A stretch of 7,604 nt of DNA. It comes from Candidatus Peregrinibacteria bacterium. GTDB taxonomy: Bacteria > Patescibacteriota > Gracilibacteria > UBA1369. Position numbers and translations under genes: made by a program. The notes under the pieces are model-generated. The model saw nothing but the letters and a program-made list of their open reading frames with translations. It did no database searches and was not told the DNA's origin. The stretch's first letter is position 1, and the number at the start of each line of letters is the position of its first letter. The stretch covers positions 1-7,604 of the forward strand of contig WJJQ01000092.1 in NCBI GenBank assembly GCA_014729615.1, in the 5' to 3' direction. Positions 1 to 6,567 of the stretch are shown here, piece after piece.

Positions 1-640
1 AAATTGTACCGGGAAAGTCGTCTTGCTTTAGCTTTGTCAAAAAGCTCTCGAGTGGTAGTAATCCCTTATTCAAAGGAGCGTAAGGTGTGCCGGCTTTCAA
101 ATTCGATAAGTGAATATGCACAACATATTTTTTTAGTATTTTATAAACTCTGATCAAGTCTTCACGTTTTTGTCCCAGTCTTGCCGTGTCAAGACATGCG
201 TGTTTGAATTTTTTCAAATCCATAATGTTTCCCATGCCGTGTTCGGGAATGATTCCCAAAAAAGACTTAGAAGGTGCATTTTCAAGCGCAATAGAAATGT
301 TTTCTTTCTGTCTGATTAACGGTACTTCTTTTTTAAGCCATCGTATATATTGATAATCGAAAAATTTGGGTGGTTGAATTATGATGACTTTTGTGTCGAG
401 TTTCTTTGCCATTTTTACTGCTATTTTGATCTTTTTCTCGTTTGAATTGGCCGGAGTTGAAATTGCCAAAACCGGTATTCCCACCTGGTCAGACAGCTTT
501 TTGATGTAATTCTCGTCCTGTGTGTCGTAGTTTTTTGGTTCAATGCTTAAATCCACACCATCGAATCCCGCTTCTTTGGTTATTTGAAAGATTCGGTTTA
601 AGCCGTGGCCTTTTAGTGAATCCGTGGTAAGTGCAAGCAT
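1..640 (-). CDS. Sugar phosphate isomerase/epimerase-like TIM-barrel protein (AP endonuclease 2 family), 3' end beyond window
   Basis: 213 codons are open from an ATG at 638-640 to the left edge with no stop, so the C-terminus is missing. The N-terminus MLALTTDSL followed by GFDGVDLSIEP (residues 25-35) resembles strands 1 and 2 of xylose-isomerase-like TIM barrels. Candidate metal ligands sit where the family has them: E120 in IALEN, D151 in CLDTARLG, and H175/H177 in VVHIHLSN. The stretch NKGLLPLESFL (191-201) matches the family's G-x-LPL-x-x-FL segment after the last histidine strand. Family members are usually about 250-290 residues, so roughly 40-70 residues should lie outside. Such proteins isomerise or epimerise sugars or cut DNA at abasic sites, and the exact reaction cannot be told from this fragment. 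The gene has its own promoter (664-692) and a short leader without a clear Shine-Dalgarno, so it is probably separate from the serS transcript. Confidence 0.85.
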   Translation of the reverse strand, partial: MLALTTDSLKGHGLNRIFQITKEAGFDGVDLSIEPKNYDTQDENYIKKLSDQVGIPVLAISTPANSNEKKIKIAVKMAKKLDTKVIIIQPPKFFDYQYIRWLKKEVPLIRQKENISIALENAPSKSFLGIIPEHGMGNIMDLKKFKHACLDTARLGQKREDLIRVYKILKKYVVHIHLSNLKAGTPYAPLNKGLLPLESFLTKLKQDDFPGTI

Positions 641-663
641 ATTTTTGTTTTATTACTCACTAC

Positions 664-692
664 ATTATAGCATGATTAAAAATCCTGCTCAA
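664..692 (-). promoter_or_regulatory. Sigma-70-type promoter with extended -10 for the TIM-barrel gene
   Basis: On the minus strand TTGAGC (687-692; 4 of 6 to TTGACA) is followed after exactly 17 bases by TATAAT (664-669; 6 of 6). The TG of an extended -10 (TGCTATAAT) is also present. The -10 ends 23 bases before the ATG at 640, giving a predicted leader of only about 16 bases. It lies wholly in the 81-base gap after serS. Confidence 0.75.
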
Positions 693-721
693 GTGGGCCA
701 AAATATAAAACTTGCTTTTGT

Positions 722-1996
722 TTACTGCGTTTTGGGGACGATTTTTGTTATGCCGTTCATGTATGGGTGAAGAACCGGCGGGATTTTTATGGAGCCATCT
801 TTTTGTTGGAAATTTTCCATGATGGCAACCATGGTTCTGGTCATGGCCAGCGCGGTACCGTTAAGGGTATGAGCAAGTGTGGTGCCATCATCGTCTTTGA
901 ATCGAATTTTTGCTCTGCGAGACTGAAAGTCAGTACAATTGGAGCAACTGGTTAATTCGCGGAATTTATTTTGGGTTGGAATCCACACTTCAATATCATA
1001 CTTTTTAGCCGCAGGGTCTCCTAAATCGCCACCGCAAATATTAACCACTTGATAATGAAAGCCAAGATCTTGCATAATTTCTTCCTCTATTGACAATATT
1101 AATTCATGTTCGTCTTGAGACCGGTTGGGGTGGCAAAAACTGAACATTTCCATTTTATCGAACTGATGCACTCGAATAATGCCGTGCGTATCTTTTCCGT
1201 AAGTGCCTGCCTCGCGTCTGAAGCAAGTTGAAAACGCCATGTAGTGAAGTGGAAGTGATTCTTTTTCGATAATTTTATCGGCGTGTAGCATGCAAAGCGG
1301 AACTTCCGAAGTTCCCACTAAATAAAGATCATCTTCATCGGGATTTACATTGTATATATTATTTCTTTCGGTAGGAAAGAATCCCGTAGCCATCATGGCA
1401 TGTTCCTTAACTAAAACCGGAGGCATTATGGGAGTAAACCTTTTTTTGGATAACTTGTTTAACACGAATTGCGCCAAAGCGAATTCCAATTGAACCAATT
1501 CGTTTTTAAGGTAATAAAAGCGCGTACCCGAGGTGCTGGCCGCCGTATCCAGATCCAATATATCTAAATTTGTACCCAAAGTTACATGATCAAGCGGTTC
1601 AAAGTCGAATTCGGGTTTTTCACCTATTGTTTTTATAACTTCGTTATCTGAGTCGTCCTTTCCGTTTGGTACTGATTCAAGAGGCGGGTTTGGAATCGAT
1701 AAACATTCTTCTTTAAGCTTGGATTCAAGTTCGGCCAATTTCGGTTCAAGGTTTTTTAGTTGTTGTTTTAATTCCTTGGATTTACTTAATAATATTTGTT
1801 TTTTTTCTTCGGGAGATTCGGGAATTTCTTTTGCTATTTTGTTTTGTTCCGCTTTGAGGTTTTCGGCTTCGGTTTGTAATTGGCGTTTTTCCTCGTCTAA
1901 AGTGATTATTTCATTTAGGTCTTTGGTATATTGCTTCTTTTTTAAAGCTTGCTGAAAAAGATCTGGGTTTTGAAGGAGTTTCTTAATGTCAATCAT
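722..1996 (-). CDS. serS: Serine--tRNA ligase (class II seryl-tRNA synthetase)
   Basis: This cytosolic enzyme charges tRNA-Ser (and tRNA-Sec where present) with serine via seryl-adenylate. At 424 residues it has the usual bacterial length. Residues 1-100 form the N-terminal tRNA-binding domain, with a long Lys/Glu/Leu-rich antiparallel coiled coil (about 28-97). The catalytic core carries the GTSEV serine-pocket motif (228-232), motif 2 around FSTCFRREAGTYGKDTHG (255-272) with R260/R261, RVHQFDKMEMF (275-285), RELTSCSNCTDFQSRR (346-361), and motif 3 around NGTALAMTRTMVAIMEN (379-395) with arginine R387. The ending HPYMNG is typical of the family. The ATG overlaps the TGA of the upstream unknown gene as ATGA, and no Shine-Dalgarno is seen, so translation is probably coupled. 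No strong terminator follows the TAA. Nothing in the active-site motifs looks damaged. Confidence 0.98.
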   Translation of the reverse strand: MIDIKKLLQNPDLFQQALKKKQYTKDLNEIITLDEEKRQLQTEAENLKAEQNKIAKEIPESPEEKKQILLSKSKELKQQLKNLEPKLAELESKLKEECLSIPNPPLESVPNGKDDSDNEVIKTIGEKPEFDFEPLDHVTLGTNLDILDLDTAASTSGTRFYYLKNELVQLEFALAQFVLNKLSKKRFTPIMPPVLVKEHAMMATGFFPTERNNIYNVNPDEDDLYLVGTSEVPLCMLHADKIIEKESLPLHYMAFSTCFRREAGTYGKDTHGIIRVHQFDKMEMFSFCHPNRSQDEHELILSIEEEIMQDLGFHYQVVNICGGDLGDPAAKKYDIEVWIPTQNKFRELTSCSNCTDFQSRRAKIRFKDDDGTTLAHTLNGTALAMTRTMVAIMENFQQKDGSIKIPPVLHPYMNGITKIVPKTQ

Positions 1997-3012
1997 GAAA
2001 TGTTTTCGTCATCAAAATAAAACTTACATGCCATATCTAACAGATCTTCTTTAGAAAATCCATATTCTTTTTGGTTACGTTCGCGCATTTTGATGTACCT
2101 GGCTTGTTCTTCAGGTGATAATAAAGCTATTTCAACGTGCACACTATGATTGAAATTATCAAGTTCGTTTTGAATTTTTTGTTTTGGTCTGATGGTTGAT
2201 TTAATAAGTAATTTGTTTTTTATGCAGTGAAATACAATTTCTTCGAAATCACCGTCGATTTCTGCGCCTTTTTGCAATTTTTCTTTTTCGTAAGCTTTGT
2301 TAATGCTTATTATAACCCGTTTGGATGATTCGGGGAGTAAATCTTGGTCTGCTATCAGTTGTTCAAAATTGTCATATGTGCATATTTGAGCAATAATATC
2401 ATTTATAAACAGATTGTTTTCGGTGGCATATTGTTCAAGGTCATCAATACACGCATCGATTGCATTATTAAAACCGGGCGGTAAGGTTGTTTCTTTTTTT
2501 TCAACGGGTTTTTCAAAAAGTAAATCGTCATAAGGATCACTGTCCAGCAGTTTATCAATCTCTTCTTCAATGGTGTTTGCTATTCGGACCAGGTTTTGTT
2601 CGTAATAATGACCAGGAGGATAAAACGTTACTGAAGATACGGGTACCGGTTCAAATTCATAATCTGTCATTTTTCCTTCAATGAGTTGACATTTTAGTTC
2701 ATGAAACAGTATTTCTGCAATTTCATTCGGAGTGTAGTCGGGGATTTGTTCCGCTTTTAAATCGCTTAAATCTTGAATCAATAATGCTATGGTTTGCGTT
2801 ACAGGGTGAGAGGTGTCCCATTCCGTGAAAATATGATCAATTGTGTCATATTGTGTAATAAGCTCGACAAATTCCTCTTCATTTAAAAATTTTTTTTGAG
2901 CCCTTTCTGCAATTTTAGCTTTACATAAATCTATTTCTCTTTGTATATCGTCTGTCAGAAGAAAGCGTCTTTCACTGTTTTTATTTAATTTTAAGGCATT
3001 GTTAGTATTCAT
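1993..3012 (-). CDS. Unrecognised acidic soluble protein with an internal duplication
   Basis: I do not recognise the family. From the ATG at 3010-3012 it is 339 residues, rich in Glu, Asp, Ile and Leu, with no signal peptide or membrane segment, so it is probably cytosolic and mostly helical. Residues 23-111 and 181-269 align over 89 positions without a gap, with 17 identities and many hydrophobic matches. Shared landmarks include I-D-x-C (27-30 and 185-188), Y-D (55-56 and 213-214) and E-I-x-F-H-x-x-K (100-107 and 258-265). The linker (about 112-180) contains a Pro/Tyr-rich piece (YPPGHYYEQN) and acidic runs. The C-terminal tail (about 298-339) is charged. An ATG at 3085-3087 gives 25 more residues. 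I prefer the inner start because the extension is encoded across a perfect palindrome and candidate promoter (3040-3073). The gene ends in an ATGA overlap with serS, suggesting co-translation. Confidence 0.85.
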   Translation of the reverse strand: MNTNNALKLNKNSERRFLLTDDIQREIDLCKAKIAERAQKKFLNEEEFVELITQYDTIDHIFTEWDTSHPVTQTIALLIQDLSDLKAEQIPDYTPNEIAEILFHELKCQLIEGKMTDYEFEPVPVSSVTFYPPGHYYEQNLVRIANTIEEEIDKLLDSDPYDDLLFEKPVEKKETTLPPGFNNAIDACIDDLEQYATENNLFINDIIAQICTYDNFEQLIADQDLLPESSKRVIISINKAYEKEKLQKGAEIDGDFEEIVFHCIKNKLLIKSTIRPKQKIQNELDNFNHSVHVEIALLSPEEQARYIKMRERNQKEYGFSKEDLLDMACKFYFDDENIS

Positions 3013-3039
3013 TCGCTTAATTAGCTGATTGTAGGGGGT

Positions 3040-3067
3040 AATATATATTAAGTTAGACTTTTGTAAA
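3040..3067 (-). promoter_or_regulatory. Candidate promoter of the unknown gene-serS pair
   Basis: On the minus strand TTTACA (3062-3067; 5 of 6 to TTGACA), then 16 bases, then TATATT (3040-3045; 5 of 6 to TATAAT). The -10 ends 27 bases before the ATG at 3012, giving a leader of about 20 bases. The -35 lies across the centre of the palindrome at 3054-3073. If this promoter is real, transcripts from it exclude the upstream ATG at 3087. AT-rich sequence makes chance matches possible. Confidence 0.45.
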
Positions 3068-3073
3068 AGTCTA
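3054..3073. promoter_or_regulatory. Perfect 20-base inverted repeat, possible operator
   Basis: Arms TAGACTTTT and AAAAGTCTA flank a central 2-base spacer, and all nine pairs are perfect. It lies between the VIT1-like gene and the preferred start of the unknown gene, overlapping the candidate -35. No T-run follows on the minus strand, so it does not look like an intrinsic terminator. A dimeric repressor or activator site is the simplest reading. It does not match CIRCE. Confidence 0.55.
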
Positions 3074-3108
3074 TTGCAAAATATCATTGTTATGTGTTTA
3101 AAATTTTA

Positions 3109-4005
3109 TTAAACGTCAATTCCAAACAATAGTCTTACCACGTATCCTATACCGAAACTGAATGCCGCAACTCCCATGCTGATTAAAGCCATTTCAAGGA
3201 ATCTTTTTTTGAAATTGTAATTTTTCGCAACCGAAATGTAAAAATTGAATGTCGCAATGATTGTCAGGGCTATCAATAAAGTAATGGCCAGACTGGTAAA
3301 ATGGTTTTTTGCCAGGAAGTAGGGAAGAATCAAAAGTACGACTGTAATAATATAAGCCGAACCGGTATAAAGTGCGGAATTTAAAGCTTTATGATTGTTT
3401 TCGTCTGCTCTTTGTGAAAGATATTCAGAAGCGGCCATTGAAAAGGAAGCGGCTATTCCGGTTATTAACCCCGCCAGGGCAATCAAGCGTGAGTTTTGCA
3501 AAGCAAATGTTAAACCCGCCAAAGTGCCTGTTAATTCGACTAAAGCATCGTTTAATCCCAAAACAATGGAGCCCGCGTAATCCAGTTTTTCTTCATTAAG
3601 CATGTCAATAAGTTCTTGTTCATGCTTGTGTTCGTCCTCTATTACTTTTTTTGCCTGGGGTATATGTTTGGCAATTTCTTCATAACTGACTTGAGCGTTG
3701 CTTTCACCTTTTTCCATTAAACGTAAACCGAATGTTATTCCGAAAATTCGAGACATCCAGTAATAATATGTGATTGTTTTTTTTCGGGGTTTTACTTCTT
3801 CTTTTGTAAGGTGCTTCCATATGTTGTAATGACCCAATTCATCTTCCGCGATTTTGTTTAGAATGTCTTTATTATGCTTCTTTTTAGTTGTTTTGGCCAA
3901 GCGTTTGTAAATGTAATGTTCGGTGACTTCACTTTCCTGGGCCAGCAAAAGCTTTTGACGTAATTGTGGTGTTAATTCTGTTTGGGACATATTTAAAACA
4001 ATCAT
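3109..4005 (-). CDS. Ferritin-like domain plus VIT1/CCC1 membrane transporter (MbfA-like)
   Basis: A 298-residue, two-part membrane protein. Residues about 10-140 form a rubrerythrin/ferritin-like four-helix domain with candidate metal ligands in ESEVTEH (24-30), EDELGH (54-59), the E101 to E110 segment, and EDEHKHE (123-129). Residues about 143-298 form the VIT1/CCC1 domain, with about five hydrophobic segments (near 145-170, 172-192, 210-232, 238-258, 270-293). It carries the family motif GLNDALVELTGTLAG (150-164) and SMAASEYLSQRA (189-200). Characterised proteins of this architecture (MbfA of alphaproteobacteria) export iron and protect against iron and peroxide stress, while VIT1/CCC1 relatives move Fe2+ or Mn2+. 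The substrate and direction here are inferred. The ATG at 4003-4005 overlaps the dnaK stop as ATGA, which favours translational coupling; an alternative ATG lies at 3988-3990 (MSQTEL). Confidence 0.92.
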   Translation of the reverse strand: MIVLNMSQTELTPQLRQKLLLAQESEVTEHYIYKRLAKTTKKKHNKDILNKIAEDELGHYNIWKHLTKEEVKPRKKTITYYYWMSRIFGITFGLRLMEKGESNAQVSYEEIAKHIPQAKKVIEDEHKHEQELIDMLNEEKLDYAGSIVLGLNDALVELTGTLAGLTFALQNSRLIALAGLITGIAASFSMAASEYLSQRADENNHKALNSALYTGSAYIITVVLLILPYFLAKNHFTSLAITLLIALTIIATFNFYISVAKNYNFKKRFLEMALISMGVAAFSFGIGYVVRLLFGIDV

Positions 4006-5957
4006 TCATTTTTTTTGTCTTCTTTATCTACAACTTCCCCTTCAACTACATCTTCCTGTTCCTGAATAGTATCATTTTCCTTTTTATCACCTTTTTTATA
4101 AACTTTGGTTTCATCAGTCTTCGTTTCTTGGCCGTCATTTTGGTTTGGAGCGGCTTTATACATTGCTTCTCCAACTTTTTGGATCTCTGCCGACAGTTCG
4201 TCGTAAGCTTTTTGAATTTCTTCGGGTTTTGCTTCCGCATTGTCTAAAACTTTCTTTAGTTCGTCAATTTTTTCCTGTACAGGTTTTTTGGTTTCGTCCG
4301 GTACTTTGTCTCCGGCATCTTTAAGTGTTCGTTCAGATTGAAGAACCAAAGACTCGGCCTTGTTGCGTGTTTCGATGGATTCTTTTTTCTTTTTGTCTTC
4401 TTCCGCGTGTTTTTCCGCTTCTTGTTTCATTTTTTCGATTTCGTCGTCGCTCATGTTACTTGATCCTGAAATTGTGATTTTCTGTTCTTTGTTGGTAGCT
4501 TTGTCTTTTGCGGTTACATTTAAAATTCCATTCGCATCAAGGTCAAATGTTACTTCCACTTGAGGTACGCCTCGCGGTGCCGGTGGAATCCCGTCCAAAA
4601 TGAAGCGTCCCAAAGATTTGTTGTCTGTTGCCATGGGTCTTTCTCCTTGAACAATATGTATTTCAACTTGTGTCTGATTGTCGGCGGCAGTGGAAAAAAC
4701 CTGTGATTTGCTTGTAGGAATCGTACTGTTCTTTTCGATAAGTTTTGTAGCGACTCCGCCAAGAGTTTCAAGCCCAAGCGAAAGGGGAGTAACATCCAAT
4801 AAAATTACGTCTTTAACGTCTCCTTGAAGTACACCTCCTTGAATGGCCGCGCCGCAGGCAACAACTTCATCCGGATTTAGCCCTCTATGTGGTTCTTTTC
4901 CAAATATTTCCTTAACTTTTTCTTGTACAAGAGGGATTCTGGTTGATCCTCCCACCAGAATGACTTCGTCAATGTCACTGAAGTAAATTTTGGCGTCGTC
5001 AACCGCTTTTTTGCATGGTTCAACTGCTTTTTCGACTATGTCGGCAATTAAGTCTTCAAACTTGGCGCGTGTTAATTTTTTGTTGAAATGTTTTGGGGAT
5101 CCTGAAGAATCCATTGCAATGAAGGGCAGGTTAATTTCCGTTTCATGCATGCTGGATAATTCAATTTTAGCTTTTTCGGCGGCATCTCTGAATCTTTGCA
5201 ATGCTACTTTATCGTTTGAAAGGTCGGTTCCGTTTTCTTTTTTGTATTCTTCCAATATCCATCCCACTACCGCTTGGTCAAGATCGTCACCTCCAAGCTG
5301 TGTGTCTCCATTTGTTGATAATACTTCAAAAACTCCTTCTCCCAGTTCCAGAATTGAAATGTCAAATGTACCTCCACCAAGGTCGAATACAGCAATTTTT
5401 TTGTCTTGCCCTTTGTGTTTGTCGAGTCCATAAGCAAGCGCGGCCGCTGTTGGTTCGTTTATGATACGTTTAACATCCAATCCCGCGATTTTACCGGCAT
5501 CTTTGGTAGCCTGTCTTTGAGAATCGTTGAAGTACGCGGGAACGGTAATAACCGCTTCGGTTACAGGAGCGCCCAAATAGCTTTCGGCGTCCGCTTTAAG
5601 TTTTGCAAGAACCATTGATGAAATTTCAGCCGGGCGATGTTGCTTGTCGTTTACAACGATTTCACATTCTCCATTTTTTCCGGCTACAACATTGAACGGC
5701 ATTCGATCAATGTCTTTTTTTGATTCGGATGCTTGTCTTCCTATGAATCTTTTTGCTGAAAATACTGTGTTTTCCGCGTTGGTTACGGCTTGCGCCTTTG
5801 CGGATGTACCAACCATTCTGTCATTACCTTTAAAAGCTACAATAGAAGGAGTTGTTCTTTGACCTTCACTGTTCTGGATTATAACCGGGTCGGTTCCTTC
5901 CATGACCGCCACACAAGAGTTGGTTGTTCCCAAATCAATTCCAATTATTTTTGACAT
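4002..5957 (-). CDS. dnaK: Chaperone protein DnaK (Hsp70)
   Basis: The ATP-dependent cytosolic chaperone binds exposed hydrophobic segments and cycles with DnaJ and GrpE. From the ATG at 5955-5957 it is 651 residues, full length. The nucleotide-binding domain shows IGIDLGTTNSC (5-15), K69, NEPTAAALAYG (167-177), FDLGGGTFDIS (191-201) with T197, and ILVGGSTRIP (333-342). The linker VILLDVTPLSLGLET (384-398) leads to the substrate-binding domain and a helical lid from about 503. The tail is acidic and ends near DVVEGEVVDKED, resembling the conserved DnaK C-terminus. The NBD keeps the segment around residues 78-100 that Firmicutes DnaK lacks. An ATG at 5987 would add ten residues but lies inside the CIRCE operator at about the predicted transcription start, so it is rejected. 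GAAG lies five bases before the chosen ATG as a weak Shine-Dalgarno. Confidence 0.98.
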   Translation of the reverse strand: MSKIIGIDLGTTNSCVAVMEGTDPVIIQNSEGQRTTPSIVAFKGNDRMVGTSAKAQAVTNAENTVFSAKRFIGRQASESKKDIDRMPFNVVAGKNGECEIVVNDKQHRPAEISSMVLAKLKADAESYLGAPVTEAVITVPAYFNDSQRQATKDAGKIAGLDVKRIINEPTAAALAYGLDKHKGQDKKIAVFDLGGGTFDISILELGEGVFEVLSTNGDTQLGGDDLDQAVVGWILEEYKKENGTDLSNDKVALQRFRDAAEKAKIELSSMHETEINLPFIAMDSSGSPKHFNKKLTRAKFEDLIADIVEKAVEPCKKAVDDAKIYFSDIDEVILVGGSTRIPLVQEKVKEIFGKEPHRGLNPDEVVACGAAIQGGVLQGDVKDVILLDVTPLSLGLETLGGVATKLIEKNSTIPTSKSQVFSTAADNQTQVEIHIVQGERPMATDNKSLGRFILDGIPPAPRGVPQVEVTFDLDANGILNVTAKDKATNKEQKITISGSSNMSDDEIEKMKQEAEKHAEEDKKKKESIETRNKAESLVLQSERTLKDAGDKVPDETKKPVQEKIDELKKVLDNAEAKPEEIQKAYDELSAEIQKVGEAMYKAAPNQNDGQETKTDETKVYKKGDKKENDTIQEQEDVVEGEVVDKEDKKNE

Positions 5958-5980
5958 AATATCTTCGGTTAAATAATTAA

Positions 5981-6007
5981 TTAGCACTCTGAATTATAGA
6001 GTGCCAA
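5981..6007. promoter_or_regulatory. CIRCE operator of dnaK (HrcA binding site)
   Basis: On the minus strand, left arm TTGGCACTC, a 9-base spacer, right arm GAGTGCTAA. Against the CIRCE consensus TTAGCACTC-N9-GAGTGCTAA there is one mismatch in the left arm and none in the right, and the spacer has exactly the canonical length. The spacer begins with the promoter's TATAAT. HrcA bound here should exclude RNA polymerase. It is the better-matching of the two CIRCE copies in the window. Confidence 0.95.
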
Positions 6008-6021
6008 AAAGGGATCGTCAA
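5993..6021 (-). promoter_or_regulatory. Sigma-70-type promoter of dnaK
   Basis: TTGACG (6016-6021; 5 of 6) is followed by a 17-base spacer and TATAAT (5993-5998; 6 of 6) on the minus strand. Transcription should start near 5986, about 29 bases before the dnaK ATG at 5957. The promoter lies in the 75-base gap after grpE, so dnaK can be transcribed independently of hrcA-grpE. Confidence 0.88.
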
Positions 6022-6032
6022 GAGTGAAACGG

Positions 6033-6551
6033 CTATTTTTTTTCTGTTTCTTGTTCGCCATTTCCCACTTTCACCCTTGCCATTTTTATTACTTTATCGT
6101 TCAAGGTATAGCCTTTTTCTAGCTCTTCAATTATTTTGTCCTTTTCACCCGGTCCGGTTAATAAAGCTTCGTGTTTTGTCGGGTCAAAGGTCTCATTTAA
6201 GGTTGGAACGGTCGATAGGCCAATTTTACCCAGAATTTGAAGAGTTTGTTTCATGGTTTGTTCGGCTCCCGCAATCCATTCCTGGTCTTTTGTTTCATGT
6301 TCGAGTGTTCTGTGCATATTGTCTATGGCGGGTAGTAGTTCCTGCAGTAAAGCGATATTAGCAAAAGTAATGAAGTTTGCTTTTTCTTCTTCGGTGCGAC
6401 GCTTGAAATTTTGCAGATCAGCAAGGGCTCTTTGGCTGATTGCGGTCATTTCATCCAGTTTTTGTTTGGTTTGATTTAATTCTTCTTCAAGCTTGTTTAG
6501 ATCTGTTTCGGGTTGGTCATTGTTTTGAGTTGTTTGATCTTTGTCTGTCAT
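6033..6551 (-). CDS. grpE: GrpE, nucleotide exchange factor of DnaK
   Basis: GrpE dimers release ADP from DnaK and restart its folding cycle. At 172 residues it is slightly short but complete. Residues 1-15 are polar and disordered-looking. A long coiled-coil helix (about 17-60) ends in RALADLQNFKRRTEEEK (41-57), the family signature. LLPAIDNMHRTLEH (72-85) is the four-helix-bundle segment. The beta-rich head carries FDPTKHEALL (122-131) and EKGYTLNDKVIKMARVKV (145-162), close to the family's GY-x-L-x-D-R-V-x-R-x-A-x-V-x-V pattern. The ATG follows the hrcA TAA by 16 bases with no evident Shine-Dalgarno. It should be transcribed with hrcA from the 7309-7337 promoter and may read through into dnaK, since no terminator is seen before dnaK. 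Confidence 0.96.
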   Translation of the reverse strand: MTDKDQTTQNNDQPETDLNKLEEELNQTKQKLDEMTAISQRALADLQNFKRRTEEEKANFITFANIALLQELLPAIDNMHRTLEHETKDQEWIAGAEQTMKQTLQILGKIGLSTVPTLNETFDPTKHEALLTGPGEKDKIIEELEKGYTLNDKVIKMARVKVGNGEQETEKK

Positions 6552-6567
6552 GAGTTAATAATCTTAT

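Noticed and set aside
680..720. Possible serS terminator hairpin (CAAGT/ACTTG)
   Set aside because: Only five mostly A-T pairs with a 15-base loop, and no T-run directly follows. The downstream arm also overlaps the -35 of the next gene's promoter.
3114..3119. TTGACG near the end of the VIT1-like gene as a -35 for the start at 3087
   Set aside because: No -10 box lies at 16-18 bases, and the hexamer is explained by the final Ile-Asp-Val codons.
4990..5433. 147-codon plus-strand open frame opposite dnaK
   Set aside because: It lies wholly within well-conserved dnaK and has Ser-rich antisense composition. No promoter or Shine-Dalgarno was noticed. It is a shadow.
5958..5987. Ten-residue N-terminal extension of DnaK (start at 5987)
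   Set aside because: It lies inside the CIRCE operator and at about the predicted transcription start, and MSKIIGIDLGTTNS is the standard DnaK N-terminus.
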